From: Gammaproteobacteria bacterium
GTDB taxonomy: Bacteria; Pseudomonadota; Gammaproteobacteria; Eutrophobiales; Eutrophobiaceae
Assembly: GCA_004297165.1 (NCBI GenBank)
Contig: SCUJ01000002.1
Span: 1 to 34,231 of the forward strand
Length of the DNA stretch: 34,231 nucleotides
Direction: 5' to 3'
The notes under the pieces were generated by a model that was not told the DNA's origin, ran no database searches, and worked only from the letters and a program-made list of their open reading frames with translations. Shown here piece after piece: positions 16,799 to 26,000 of the stretch (positions are counted from its first letter, which is position 1; each line of letters starts with the position of its first letter). A program made the translations under genes and the position numbers.

Positions 16799-17641
16799 TC
16801 ATTCTTCGCCAGCCAGCCAGTTCTGACTGCCGGCAGCGGCTTCTGCACGGGAACCCAGACTGCGGAAATCGTAATGACTGGGATCCGCGAGATGCGATGG
16901 CACCAGATTACGGATGGCGGCGAATATTGTTTCGCTGCGGCCGCTGTGTTTCCGATCCCATTCCCGCAACATGGCCTTGATCGCCTGCCGTTGCAGGTTA
17001 TCTTGGGACCCGCACAGATTGCAGGGGATGACCGGAAAACCGCGCGCCTCGGCGTAGGTCTTGATATCCGCCTCGCGGCAATAGGCCAGCGGCCGGATAA
17101 CCACATTGGCGCCATCGTCGCTGAGCAGTTTGGGCGGCATGGCCTTGAGTTTCCCGCCATGGAACATGTTCAAAAAGAGGGTCTCAATGATGTCATCGCG
17201 GTGGTGGCCCAAGGCGATGCGATTGAACCCCTGTTCCCTGGCAAAGGTGTATAGCGCGCCACGGCGCAGGCGTGAACAAAGTCCGCACATGGTATCGCCA
17301 TCCGGCACGATATTCCTCACCACGCTGTAGGTATCCTGTTCCAGGATTTTATATGGCATGCCGATGGATTCGAGATAGGACGGCAGTACATCCGCGGGAA
17401 AACCGGGTTGTTTCTGATCGAGATTGACCGCCAGCATTTCGAAATCGACAGGGGCCTTGCGTCGGAGGTTCAGCAACATGTCGAGCAGCGTGAAGGAATC
17501 CGCCCCGCCTGAAAGGCAGACCATCACCCGGTCGCCGTTTTCGATCATGTTAAAGTCCTGGATGGCGCGACCGGTGTCCCGGCGCAGCCGGCGCTGGAGC
17601 TTATTAAACTCGTAGTTTGCTTTTCGATTCAATGCTTCCAT
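16799..17641 (-). CDS. ttcA: tRNA 2-thiocytidine(32) synthetase TtcA
   Basis: This 280-residue protein matches TtcA, an iron-sulfur PP-loop enzyme that thiolates C32 of certain tRNAs. It has [20 protein letters not shown], the PP-loop, [36 protein letters not shown] and [13 protein letters not shown]. Numbered from the ATG at 17641, the Fe-S cysteines are C119, C122 and C210 (a fourth, C207, forms CNLC). The ATG is preferred to a TTG at 17650. The PP-loop reads SGGADS where TtcA usually has SGGKDS. Other PP-loop enzymes tolerate varied residues there, so activity is likely kept. Confidence 0.95.
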   Translation of the reverse strand: MEALNRKANYEFNKLQRRLRRDTGRAIQDFNMIENGDRVMVCLSGGADSFTLLDMLLNLRRKAPVDFEMLAVNLDQKQPGFPADVLPSYLESIGMPYKILEQDTYSVVRNIVPDGDTMCGLCSRLRRGALYTFAREQGFNRIALGHHRDDIIETLFLNMFHGGKLKAMPPKLLSDDGANVVIRPLAYCREADIKTYAEARGFPVIPCNLCGSQDNLQRQAIKAMLREWDRKHSGRSETIFAAIRNLVPSHLADPSHYDFRSLGSRAEAAAGSQNWLAGEE

Positions 17642-17713
17642 AGGCTTCAAGACGGGGATGACTGACAGCAGGGCCGCGATAATAACCTGTAACCGGGCCT
17701 AATGATAGGGAAC

Positions 17714-17758
17714 CTCTGATTTACTCAGAGATGGTTCTGCCCGGCACAGTCATGCCGG
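17714..17758 (-). other. Two hairpins after the 63-aa membrane protein gene
   Basis: CCGGCA and TGCCGG (17741-17758) and CTCTGA and TCAGAG (17714-17730) form two 6-bp stems between the 63-aa gene and ttcA. Neither has a T-tract. Confidence 0.35.
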
Positions 17759-17776
17759 TAATGCCCACGTATAAGA

Positions 17777-17968
17777 CTACGATCTGGCCATGACGACGAG
17801 CAGGATCACGAACAGCACAACCGCGCCAATCGGCAATAAAACGGCCAGCCAGTCCCGTTGCTCCGCCTGCCGGCTGCGCTCGAGGCTCGCCTTGACGCCC
17901 GGCCAGAAAAAGAACGCCAGCGCCAGCGCGACAATCCCCAATAACACCTGTTCCCAGGTCGTCATCAT
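17777..17968 (-). CDS. Small two-helix membrane protein, 63 aa
   Basis: I do not recognise the family. The protein has two hydrophobic segments (about residues 7-24 and 41-60) joined by a charged, Arg/Glu-rich loop (KASLERSRQAEQRD). That predicts a hairpin in the inner membrane, probably with the loop in the cytoplasm. The ATG at 17968 has GGAG nine bases upstream, which supports a real gene. It begins just after the terminator of the cold-shock gene, so it needs its own promoter or read-through. Confidence 0.65.
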   Translation of the reverse strand: MMTTWEQVLLGIVALALAFFFWPGVKASLERSRQAEQRDWLAVLLPIGAVVLFVILLVVMARS

Positions 17969-17986
17969 TATGTTTTACTCCAACAT

Positions 17987-18014
17987 AAAAAAATCCCCAC
18001 ACCAGGGTGGGGAT
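17987..18014 (-). terminator. Rho-independent terminator of the cold-shock gene
   Basis: On the minus strand ATCCCCAC and GTGGGGAT form a perfect 8-bp stem with a 6-base loop, followed by seven T residues (17993-17987, the first being the last paired base). It lies 29 bases after the csp stop. Confidence 0.9.
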
Positions 18015-18043
18015 CTCTACTCAACTCCTGAGTGTTAAGGGCG

Positions 18044-18250
18044 TCAGCTTTTAATTTGTACGGCCACCGCGTGATAACCCTTGGGTCCCTGCTCTGCTTC
18101 GAAGATGACACTCTGACCTTCATTCAGCGTCTTGTAGCCTTCGCTCTTGATCGCTGAATAATGGACGAAGATGTCATCGCCTCCCCCTTCAGGTTCTATG
18201 AAGCCAAAACCCTTCGCGTTGTTAAACCATTTAACAATACCATCACTCAT
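18044..18250 (-). CDS. Cold-shock domain protein (CspA family)
   Basis: This 68-residue protein is a single cold-shock domain with RNP1 (KGFGFI) and RNP2 (DIFVHY). It binds single-stranded RNA and DNA as an RNA chaperone. The ATG at 18250 has a strong AAGGGGGGGAT SD and gives the family start [10 protein letters not shown], so the longer frame from 18274 is rejected. It has its own promoter and terminator and a leader of about 120 bases. A leader of this kind is common in cold-inducible csp genes, where leader structure controls translation. Whether this copy is cold-inducible cannot be read from sequence. Confidence 0.96.
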   Translation of the reverse strand: MSDGIVKWFNNAKGFGFIEPEGGGDDIFVHYSAIKSEGYKTLNEGQSVIFEAEQGPKGYHAVAVQIKS

Positions 18251-18377
18251 TACTATCCCCCCCTTATGAAGCATAATGAATTAAAGTACAAGTGCAGCCG
18301 AGGATGAAGAGGCAGATATAAAAAGAGATACTTCCAACCCTACCGCTACCAATACTACTCTACTGCATGTGGAGATT

Positions 18378-18407
18378 AGCATAGTCCATAAAATCGGCTT
18401 CTGCCAA
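18378..18407 (-). promoter_or_regulatory. Cold-shock gene promoter
   Basis: On the minus strand TTGGCA (18407-18402) and TATGCT (18383-18378) are spaced by 18 bases. Transcription from about 18371 would leave a leader of about 120 bases before the csp start codon. Confidence 0.55.
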
Positions 18408-18420
18408 GTGCTCGTAACGT

Positions 18421-18450
18421 GCGCCCGGTTTCGAGCGAATCACCGGGCGC
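18421..18450. other. GC-rich hairpin between the lipoprotein and cold-shock genes
   Basis: GCGCCCGGT (18421-18429) and ACCGGGCGC (18442-18450) form a perfect 9-bp stem with a 12-base loop. It lies downstream of the lipoprotein gene and just upstream of the csp promoter. It has no T-tail on the minus strand, so it may be a weak terminator or insulator. Confidence 0.5.
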
Positions 18451-18534
18451 GATTAAACATTGGTGAGAATGTGTACGTGTATCGAGGAAATTTGAGGAGG
18501 GTTGCGGTAATCGGCAGCGCCGTTAAAGCCTGAA

Positions 18535-18849
18535 TCAGTCCGCTTCACTGACTACTGTTTCGCCGGGTATTTCCCGTTCAACGACGATGGAATCCCGGAA
18601 AAAGCTCGGATGCAAGGGCACATGAACCTTCACCGCCGCCTTTTCGCCGCCCCGGCCATCTTTATAGATGATGACATCTTCTTCAGGGAGTACGCGGTTG
18701 CGGAATACCTTTTTACCATCGGCATTCACCATTAATCGATCTGGGGTTTGATTCTGGTCCGTCGAGCGGACCATTATCTCTCGCGTGCACGCCGTCAATA
18801 ACATAATTACCGCGATCAGGGTGATACAGGATTGCTTGGTCATGGACAT
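18535..18849 (-). CDS. Small lipoprotein of unknown function, 104 aa
   Basis: The N-terminus is a lipoprotein signal: MSMTKQ, a hydrophobic core, and the lipobox LTAC with the lipidated C21. The mature part of about 83 residues is polar. It has RLMVNADGKKVFRNRVLPEED followed by a basic strand and an acidic end, with no domain I recognise. No Asp follows the Cys (the next residue is Thr), so outer-membrane sorting is likely. A second in-frame ATG is at 18843. It has a strong promoter of its own and is probably monocistronic. Confidence 0.8.
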   Translation of the reverse strand: MSMTKQSCITLIAVIMLLTACTREIMVRSTDQNQTPDRLMVNADGKKVFRNRVLPEEDVIIYKDGRGGEKAAVKVHVPLHPSFFRDSIVVEREIPGETVVSEAD

Positions 18850-18881
18850 AACATCATCTTCTTTGTAAAGAACTTGCCATA

Positions 18882-18910
18882 ACTATAGGATATATATAAA
18901 AATATTTCAA
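18882..18910 (-). promoter_or_regulatory. Lipoprotein gene promoter
   Basis: On the minus strand TTGAAA (18910-18905), a 17-base AT-rich spacer and TATAGT (18887-18882) nearly match the sigma70 consensus. The predicted start of transcription lies about 25 bases before the lipoprotein ATG. Confidence 0.7.
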
Positions 18911-19024
18911 ATATATTTCTACCGTGTGTAACGGTGTGCAGGCAACCCAATGGATTGAGGAGACAAACAAGCTGGTGATACCAGTGGTGGTGCACAATCA
19001 ATCCCCCGGTGCGTATAAGTTAAC

Positions 19025-19789
19025 TCAAGTAATTCCTGGCGTTCCTATCCCGAGGGCATCCCGCACTTCCTCCCAGAGATTCTCGAAGGACTTCACCGCG
19101 GTGCTGTCTACGCCGTAGCTGCCCAGCGGTGCGCGACGCACTCCCATCAATTCTATCTGACTTGCACTTGGTATGATGGTTCGCAGAAATCTTCCCTCAT
19201 CGTTGAACAGCATCTGGATGGTCTCGCGGTGGAGACGCTTGCGGTGATCGAGCATGGAAATGAACGGTAAAATCGCCGGCCCCTCGAATTCGGCATGTTT
19301 GAGATATTTCTCGAGTTGCTGAAGAGTGCGAACGGAAAGTGTTGTCGGTATGACCGGCACCAGCAAGGCATCGACGGCCAGAAAGATATTTTCCGCCGCG
19401 AGCGAGATCCCGGGGGCGCAATCCAGCAAAACCAAATCGTATTGCCCGGCAAACGGTTTGATAAGCTTGCGGAATTGCCTGACCGGTTTTTCGTGCTTGA
19501 TCAGCTTCGTGTCGAGGTAACGTAAGGAAGGATCGGCGGGGATCAGATCCAACCGCGGATAATCCGTCGCCTTGATGGCGGACTGCAACGGCCGTGTCCT
19601 GGCCAGGATATCCTTCAATCCGCCCTTGATTCGCGGCTGGACACGGAAATAGAAACTCGCCGCGCCTTGAGGATCGAGGTCCCATAACAATGTCCGATAG
19701 CCTTCCCGCGCCGCGAGATAGGCCAGATTGACGATGCAGGTGGTTTTACCAACGCCACCTTTGATGTTGTAACTGGCCAGCGCCTTCAT
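19025..19789 (-). CDS. Orphan ParA/MinD-family ATPase
   Basis: This 254-residue protein is a deviant Walker ATPase. The P-loop KGGVGKTT (from about residue 10) has the signature Lys. DLDPQGAAS and the Walker B-like LVLLDCAPGIS follow. Such ATPases bind nucleoid DNA as ATP dimers and position plasmids, chemoreceptor arrays or organelles. There is no N-terminal DNA-binding domain and no parB or parS nearby, so it is not a chromosome-partition pair. The ATG at 19789 is preferred to a TTG at 19795. It starts 24 bases after the CHAD-protein gene, so the two should be co-transcribed and may act together. Cargo is inferred, not shown. Confidence 0.9.
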   Translation of the reverse strand: MKALASYNIKGGVGKTTCIVNLAYLAAREGYRTLLWDLDPQGAASFYFRVQPRIKGGLKDILARTRPLQSAIKATDYPRLDLIPADPSLRYLDTKLIKHEKPVRQFRKLIKPFAGQYDLVLLDCAPGISLAAENIFLAVDALLVPVIPTTLSVRTLQQLEKYLKHAEFEGPAILPFISMLDHRKRLHRETIQMLFNDEGRFLRTIIPSASQIELMGVRRAPLGSYGVDSTAVKSFENLWEEVRDALGIGTPGIT

Positions 19790-19813
19790 GGGCAATTCAT
19801 CGGGATTACACTG

Positions 19814-21391
19814 TTAATGATGCGCGAGCGCGCGAAAATGCGCGCGGGTTTCTGTTGTGCTGAATTCATTGAAGGCCGCGGCGAAGTGTCTGCGCAACTC
19901 TGTATCCTCCGACCTGAGACTCGCGACGAGATGCCGCAGGACCGCGTGAGTCGTTGTCAGCGCGCCGGTTTGCGCCGGCAAGTTTCGCTGGATTTCCTCA
20001 AACTTGCGCCGCTGCACCTGGCAATCCTGCAGCAGACCCAGATTCTCTTGCAGGGATCGCAAACGATCGATCAACGGACGCATGGCGCGTTGGGGGTAGA
20101 GGTGATGGAAACTCTCGATCAGATAGCGCAGTTTTTTCACGGTCTTTCGCAACCGGTGCAACCTCGCCGAATCCCGGTAGCCATCAAGGCGCAACCCTTG
20201 CCGCCGCGCCTTGCGGTAGGCTTTCCAAATCCGTCGACCGGCGAACTCAATAATGGGTTGACGCGCATGCGCCAACTTTGTATGTGCCTCGTCCGGCCCA
20301 AGGAGCAACGCCTGCCAGTCATGACAAAGATCGCGGTAACGCCGGGAACCGAGGACTTTGTGAAGGCGCTGGTATTCATGATCGCGTTCCTTCCTGAGTT
20401 GTTCACGAATAGGCGCCATGGCTTCTTGCATGGCAAAAGGCAGGGTCGTGCGCGCCTGTTCGAGGGCGTGAAGATGCACATCCAGATCCCTGGCAACGCC
20501 ACTCGACCGTCCGAGCCAGGCGAAGGCCCGCTTGAAGCGCACCAGATGCCGCGCGTGAAAAACACCCCGCGATTGCCGCAGTAAGGCCCGGGTCCTGCGC
20601 ACCGCGACGCGGAAATCGTGCAGAAACTCGGTATCGATATCCTGCCGGATCCCCTCCTCCTGCAACTTTAATTTCTCGAAATGCCGGAGCTGGATCTGTT
20701 TGATCGCGGCCCCGCTATGGGTATGCGGCGCGGGTCTCTCGGCGGATGATCGCGGACCATTCGGGTCGATGCCGCAGAGTTCGAGATTATCGTACCAGGG
20801 ATCCCTCTCGACGGATCGCAAGCTTCCCAAGGCCAGCAAGGCCGCCCGCACGGATTCGGCCGCCTCGGTATAACCCCTCATCGGCAACAGTTTCACGCGC
20901 GTTGGCGACGGGCGAGGGATCGCCACCTCTCCTCCGCCCTGCCGCAGACAGACCAAATCCGCATCTTTTTCCAGTTGCAGCGTCAGTAGATTCTTGTCCT
21001 CGACATCGAGGAGTTGCAGGCTGCGTCTGCGACCGCGCAAGCGGACGAGCGGCAACAAGGCCCGCACCCCAATCACCTGCGCCAGCCGTTTCCTGACCGC
21101 CGGATTGTCGATTTCCGCCGCAAAGCGCGGCAATCCGGTCAGGGCGCAACTGTCCCTGGATGTAGTCTCATTGAGATTGCGCCATATCAAGCGCCACCCG
21201 TCATGCTCGTGTATCGCTTCAAGTACAGTTCCCGCGCTGTATAACCGCCAGTCGAAGGTATCCAGGAAGGTGGATTCTTCCACCACTTCCGCGTGGCCGC
21301 GCAGTTTCCACATTTCCCGCAATCCGAGCTTTAATGATCGATATGAAATCCTTCCGGAAAGCAAGAACCTGTTGGCGGCCGGTTTTTTCAT
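19814..21391 (-). CDS. CHAD-domain protein (probable polyphosphate-binding) with CYTH-like N-terminus
   Basis: This protein has 525 residues. Residues 229-510 form a CHAD domain: a helical fold rich in Arg and Lys with conserved His, seen as LHDFRVAVRRTRALLRQ (H258) and LHRLRKTVKKLRYLIESF (H412). CHAD domains bind polyphosphate and locate to polyphosphate granules. Residues 20-200 resemble a degenerate CYTH domain (TFLDTFDWRLYSAG), a common partner that hydrolyses or binds triphosphate chains. The ATG at 21391 is chosen because the open frame further upstream is antisense to the MFS gene. There is no signal peptide, so it is cytosolic. It leads an operon with the ParA-type ATPase. Confidence 0.9.
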   Translation of the reverse strand: MKKPAANRFLLSGRISYRSLKLGLREMWKLRGHAEVVEESTFLDTFDWRLYSAGTVLEAIHEHDGWRLIWRNLNETTSRDSCALTGLPRFAAEIDNPAVRKRLAQVIGVRALLPLVRLRGRRRSLQLLDVEDKNLLTLQLEKDADLVCLRQGGGEVAIPRPSPTRVKLLPMRGYTEAAESVRAALLALGSLRSVERDPWYDNLELCGIDPNGPRSSAERPAPHTHSGAAIKQIQLRHFEKLKLQEEGIRQDIDTEFLHDFRVAVRRTRALLRQSRGVFHARHLVRFKRAFAWLGRSSGVARDLDVHLHALEQARTTLPFAMQEAMAPIREQLRKERDHEYQRLHKVLGSRRYRDLCHDWQALLLGPDEAHTKLAHARQPIIEFAGRRIWKAYRKARRQGLRLDGYRDSARLHRLRKTVKKLRYLIESFHHLYPQRAMRPLIDRLRSLQENLGLLQDCQVQRRKFEEIQRNLPAQTGALTTTHAVLRHLVASLRSEDTELRRHFAAAFNEFSTTETRAHFRALAHH

Positions 21392-21454
21392 TGTTATTGC
21401 CGATGCGGTAATCCCGTCTTCTTTGTTACCATGTTCCGGATACGAGGGGGGAGC

Positions 21455-22810
21455 ATGAATAATAACACAACCGCCTATCCCGACCCGGCGTACGCCTGGT
21501 ATGTGGTCGCCATCCTGTTTCTCGCTTACACGGTTTCCTACATCGATCGGCAGATCATGTCTCTGCTTATCGAGCCCATCAAACAGGATCTGGCGATTAC
21601 CGATACGCAAGTGAGCCTGCTGCAAGGCTTCGCCTTCACCATCTTCTACACCGTCGCGGGGATCCCGCTCGGACGGATGGCGGACCGGAAAAACCGCCGG
21701 GCGATCATCGCTGCCGGCATTCTGGTGTGGAGCTTCATGACCGCCGCCTGCGGACTGGCCAGAAACTTTGCCCTGCTCTTTCTGGCGCGTATTGGAGTTG
21801 GCGTAGGCGAGGCCTGTCTTTCCCCCGCGGCCTATTCCTTGATTGCGGATTACTTCCCGAAGGATAAGCGCGCCATGCCAATCAGCCTCTACTCCATGGG
21901 GATCTTCTTCGGCGCCGGCCTGTCCTTCATCATCAGCGGTTACGTCATCCAGGAGGTGACCGCGGCGCGCGAGATTGCGTTGCCCATGATCGGCGTGGTC
22001 AGGCCCTGGCAACTCACGTTCTTCCTCGTCGGTCTCCCTGGATTGCTGATCGTGGCCCTGATGTCCACTGTACGCGAACCCGTGCGTCGCGATCTCCTGG
22101 CCATCGGCGCAAACAAGGATCACGTCAGCCTGTCGGCGGCCGGCCGTTTCCTGATCGCGCATGCACGGGCCTATGGCGCAGCTTTTCTCGGGTACTCCTT
22201 CGAGGCGACGATCTCTTATGGCTTTTTTGCCTGGGTCCCCAGTATGTTTGTACGGAGCTTCGGCTGGGAAGTAAGCCGTATTGGCTACTACTTCGGCCTG
22301 ATCGTCGGCATCCTCGGCACCGCGGGGATCCTCCTCGGGGGTATCCTGGCGGATCGGGCCCTCCACCGGGGCGTGCAGGACGCGCATATGCGCGTCGCCA
22401 TGTATGGAGCGGGTTTCATACTTGTTTTCGGCGTCGCCGCTATGTGCATGCCAACCCCGGCGCTGGTCCTGCTGATGCTCTGTCCGACGGCCGTGAGTCT
22501 GGGCATCCCCGTCGGGCTCGCCCCCGCCGCGGTAAATTACATCACCCCGAACCAGTTGCGGGGACAAGTAATAGCGGTATACATCTTTTTTGCTGCCCTG
22601 ATCGGAATGACCTGCGGACCGACCGTCGTCGCCCTGTTCACGGATTATGTCTACCGTGATCCCCTCGCCCTGCGCTGGTCCCTGGCTTCCTTCACCCTGC
22701 TTTTCGCGGTGTTATCGATTATCGCCTTCGCCCTTGGTCTGCGATCATTTCGAGAGAGCGCAGTTGCCCTCCTTGCCGGGAGCAGCGGTGGCGGTCCGCC
22801 GGATTCTTGA
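21455..22810 (+). CDS. MFS transporter, Spinster-like family
   Basis: This 451-residue inner-membrane protein has 12 predicted helices. The first is AWYVVAILFLAYTVSYIDRQ, typical of Spinster-like MFS proteins, and the loop 2-3 motif is GRMADRKNRRAI. The family moves small organic molecules or lipids by proton coupling; the substrate here is unknown. The ATG at 21455 has an AGGGGGGAG SD, so the upstream start at 21431 is rejected. It is divergent from the CHAD gene across 63 bases, which must hold both promoters. It lies 264 bases before the TonB-dependent receptor gene, so the two may serve uptake of one substrate. Confidence 0.9.
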   Translation: MNNNTTAYPDPAYAWYVVAILFLAYTVSYIDRQIMSLLIEPIKQDLAITDTQVSLLQGFAFTIFYTVAGIPLGRMADRKNRRAIIAAGILVWSFMTAACGLARNFALLFLARIGVGVGEACLSPAAYSLIADYFPKDKRAMPISLYSMGIFFGAGLSFIISGYVIQEVTAAREIALPMIGVVRPWQLTFFLVGLPGLLIVALMSTVREPVRRDLLAIGANKDHVSLSAAGRFLIAHARAYGAAFLGYSFEATISYGFFAWVPSMFVRSFGWEVSRIGYYFGLIVGILGTAGILLGGILADRALHRGVQDAHMRVAMYGAGFILVFGVAAMCMPTPALVLLMLCPTAVSLGIPVGLAPAAVNYITPNQLRGQVIAVYIFFAALIGMTCGPTVVALFTDYVYRDPLALRWSLASFTLLFAVLSIIAFALGLRSFRESAVALLAGSSGGGPPDS

Positions 22811-22895
22811 TCCAGGACGCGGGAGGGCCTGATGGTTAAGGATCTTGTCCAAGGCAACCCCTCCAGCCAAGTCATGGGAATGGATCACGAAAATC

Positions 22896-22973
22896 TACTG
22901 AAAGACAGAACGACAGCCGGCATCGCCCCCGGACCTTGCACATATACTACTTCCGCCCAAGAAACTTTCAGTA
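22896..22973 (+). other. Long-range inverted repeat before the TonB-receptor gene
   Basis: TACTGAAAG (22896-22904) and CTTTCAGTA (22965-22973) are perfect 9-base complements separated by 60 bases. They lie upstream of the predicted receptor promoter. The rest of the 264-base gap between the MFS and receptor genes shows no ORF or known riboswitch. Confidence 0.25.
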
Positions 22974-22994
22974 CTCTATTGTGGAAAACAGGGT

Positions 22995-23023
22995 TTGAAT
23001 TCACTTCGATTTACCACTAGACT
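22995..23023 (+). promoter_or_regulatory. Possible promoter of the TonB-receptor gene
   Basis: TTGAAT (22995-23000) and TAGACT (23018-23023) are spaced by 17 bases. Each matches four of six consensus positions. A strong GGGGAGG SD lies seven bases before the ATG at 23075. Confidence 0.4.
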
Positions 23024-23074
23024 GAAAATCGAGGTTCAATCCAACGCTTCATAAAAACCTGGGGAGGTAGTTTT

Positions 23075-26000
23075 ATGTACGCACCTTGCCGCAGTCGCAG
23101 GCTCACTCTCACTCTCACTGCTGTCCTGACCGCAGCCCTTGGCGTAATTCCACAGGCATCCGCCCAGGAGGACGAGGCCCTGGAAGAAGTCACGGTCACA
23201 GGCACGCGCATCGTCCGGCGCGATTTCACCTCGCAAAGTCCGATCGTGACGGTCGATACTGAATCCTTCGAAAACCGTACCAGCATCGGGATTGAGGCCA
23301 CTCTCAACCAGATGCCGCAGTTCAATGTGGCCGGATCGCAGGCGCAGAACAGTTCGGCGGCATCGCCGTTCCCGGCCGCCGATCAGGCGCCTGGCGCGGC
23401 GACTCTCAATCTGCGCGGCCTCGGTTTGAATCGCAATCTTATCCTGGTGGATGGCCGACGCGTGCAGCCAGTCAACCTCCAACTGGTGGTCGACCTTAAC
23501 ACCATCCCTTCTTCGGCCATACAGCGGGTTGAAGTCATCACCGGCGGCGCCGCGGCTGTGTACGGGGCCGACGCGATTGCCGGAGTCACCAACTTCATCA
23601 TAAAAAAGGACTTTGAAGGCGCGGAGTTCGGCGGCCAGTACGGCGTCAGCCAGGAAGGCGACGGCGCGGAAAAGCAGTTCAGCGGCCTCATTGGCGCCAA
23701 TTTCGCCGACGGCCGGGGCAACGTCATGCTGGGCGCAAACTACAGCGACCGGGAGATTATAATGGGGAGAGACCGTGACTGGGTCGTCGATGGCTGGCTT
23801 GACCCTGGTACGCAGGCTGGAGGGATTGGTAGCTCCAACCTTTCGCAATACACCGCATCGCGTGCCTCATTCTGCAGCGTCTCAAATTGCGGTCAGCCTA
23901 CGACGCCGAATGCCCCGACACTCTATTCCTTCCCCGCTGCGGCCAACTATATCATTGATCAGAACGGCAACGTCTTTAACGCTTCGGACCCGTTAAACGC
24001 CACCCGTCCCTATACCGGGCCGCTGGGCATGGATTCCGGTTTCAAGATCAATCCGGATGGAACTCTGGGTTATTTTGACCCGGCGCACACCTATTTACAG
24101 ATCCCGCTCGATCGTTATTCAGTCTTTGGCAGCGCCAGTTTCGCACTGACGGAACACATCAACATCTTCACGGATATCCGCTATGCGGAGACCTTCGCCA
24201 AGGCCTCGGGTTTCGTCTCCGGCTTGTTCAACGTCTGGTCGCCTTCTGTACCCTACGACTCCGCGAACGACGATCCAGATTCGCCGACCTTCGGACAAGG
24301 CGCGAATGATCACCCGGTACCTCGCGCACTGGCGGACCTGCTGAATTCACGCCCGACCCCGAATGCGCCCTGGACCTACGTCGGAGGCCTGGACTACATA
24401 CCCAATTTCACGACCGAGACGACCAGCAATGTCTATCAGGTCATCGGCGGCTTCAACGGCGATTTTAGCTTCATGGACCGGGAATTAACTTGGGAAGTCT
24501 ATGCCTCGCATGGCAAATCCACCGTGAATGCCCGTCAACCCGAGGGTTTCCCCTACCTGCCCCGGATCCAGAACGTGTTCAATGCCAATCAGTACGGCGA
24601 GAACTTCGATATATCCTCCCTGCCCGGCTTCTTCCCGTTGGCAGTGACTGGCCATTGCACATCGGGCCTGCCTATATTCAACGCTAATGGCAGCGTCGAT
24701 GATACGCCATCCGTCTCACAAGACTGCGCCGACTACATCGTTCTGCGGATGACCAACGTCACCACCCTGACCCAGGAGGTCATCGAGGGCAACATCCAGG
24801 GCAGCTTGTATGATCTGCCGGCCGGTGAGTTGCAGTTCGCCCTGGGGGCCGACTACCGGAGCGAGAACGCCCAGTTTGATCCGGATACAGCGTTCAACGC
24901 CAACCAGAACTTCCCGAATGTGATCCAGAACATCATCCTGCCGGTCTCCGTTGACGGATCCACGGATGTCAAGGAAGTCTACGCCGAGCTGGCGATACCC
25001 GTAGTCAAGGATTTGCCGTACATCAAATCGTTCGAGGTCGACCCCGGCGTGCGCTGGTCGGACTACGATACCACGGGAGGTTCCGAGACCTACAAGGTCC
25101 TCGGCGACCTGGCTGTGAACGACTGGGTTCGCTTCCGTGGCGGTTATCAGGTTGCCACCCGCTCGCCAAACGTGGCCGAGCTGTTTACCCCTAAGGGCGG
25201 GAGCCAGATTCAGGGGACCGGCGGGACAACAACCCCCGACTCGTGTGGGAACATCCCTGGTATCACGCCCTCGTGGGGTAACATCCCGGGCAATCCCAAC
25301 CGGGAGAATGTTCAGATCCTCTGCGACTACCTTATGGAGCGTGATGGCGCCCCGGGCGATGTCGCGGGTGATTTCTTTGATCCAGCCTTGCCCAGCGGCA
25401 CGCCGAACAGTGCCGACGATTACAGGTACAATGTCTTCGGCGCCACCTTTGCGTTCCCGTTCACCATTGCGGTGACCGAGGGTAATCCTGGCCTTGAAAC
25501 AGAGACAGCGGAAACCTTTACCGCAGGACTGATCCTCAATTCGCCAATAGATCATCCGTTGCTGGAACGGTTCACCTTGTCCGCGGACTACTACATAATC
25601 GATGTTGTAAACGCGATCGGCACACCGAATCATAACAGCGTCTATCAGCAATGCCTGGACGCTCAATACAACAGCTTGGTTGGCAGCGCGCCCGGCTCGG
25701 TGTCCGGCCCAGCGATGGCCGCCAATAATCCCTTCTGCGCCCTGATCGAACGCGAATGGACACCAGGCCTCGGCTGGGGTGCGGCACGCCGGTTCAAAGC
25801 CCGCACCATCAACCAGGGCGGCATAGAGACCCAGGGTATCGACATGCAACTGGATTGGGGTGCCGAACTCGCGGACTTGGGCATCGAGTTCATCCCCGGT
25901 TCGTTTAGCGTGAACGTTTTGGCGAGTTACCTCGACCTGTATGCTGAATCGCCGTTTCCGGGCGCCTCCTTCGTTGACTACACCGGGACATCGTTCAATT

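Noticed and set aside
19025-19789. Chromosome or plasmid partition ParA
   Set aside because: There is no parB, no parS-like repeats and no replication genes nearby. The protein lacks an N-terminal DNA-binding domain.
21392-22567. N-terminal 392-aa extension of the CHAD reading frame
   Set aside because: It is antisense to the MFS transporter and has no domain. The CHAD protein starts well at the ATG at 21391.
22811-23074. Riboswitch before the TonB-receptor gene
   Set aside because: No known motif, such as a cobalamin or TPP core, could be recognised. Only a weak long-range inverted repeat is present.
24716-25849. 377-aa minus-strand open frame
   Set aside because: It is antisense to the TonB-dependent receptor and has no recognisable domain.
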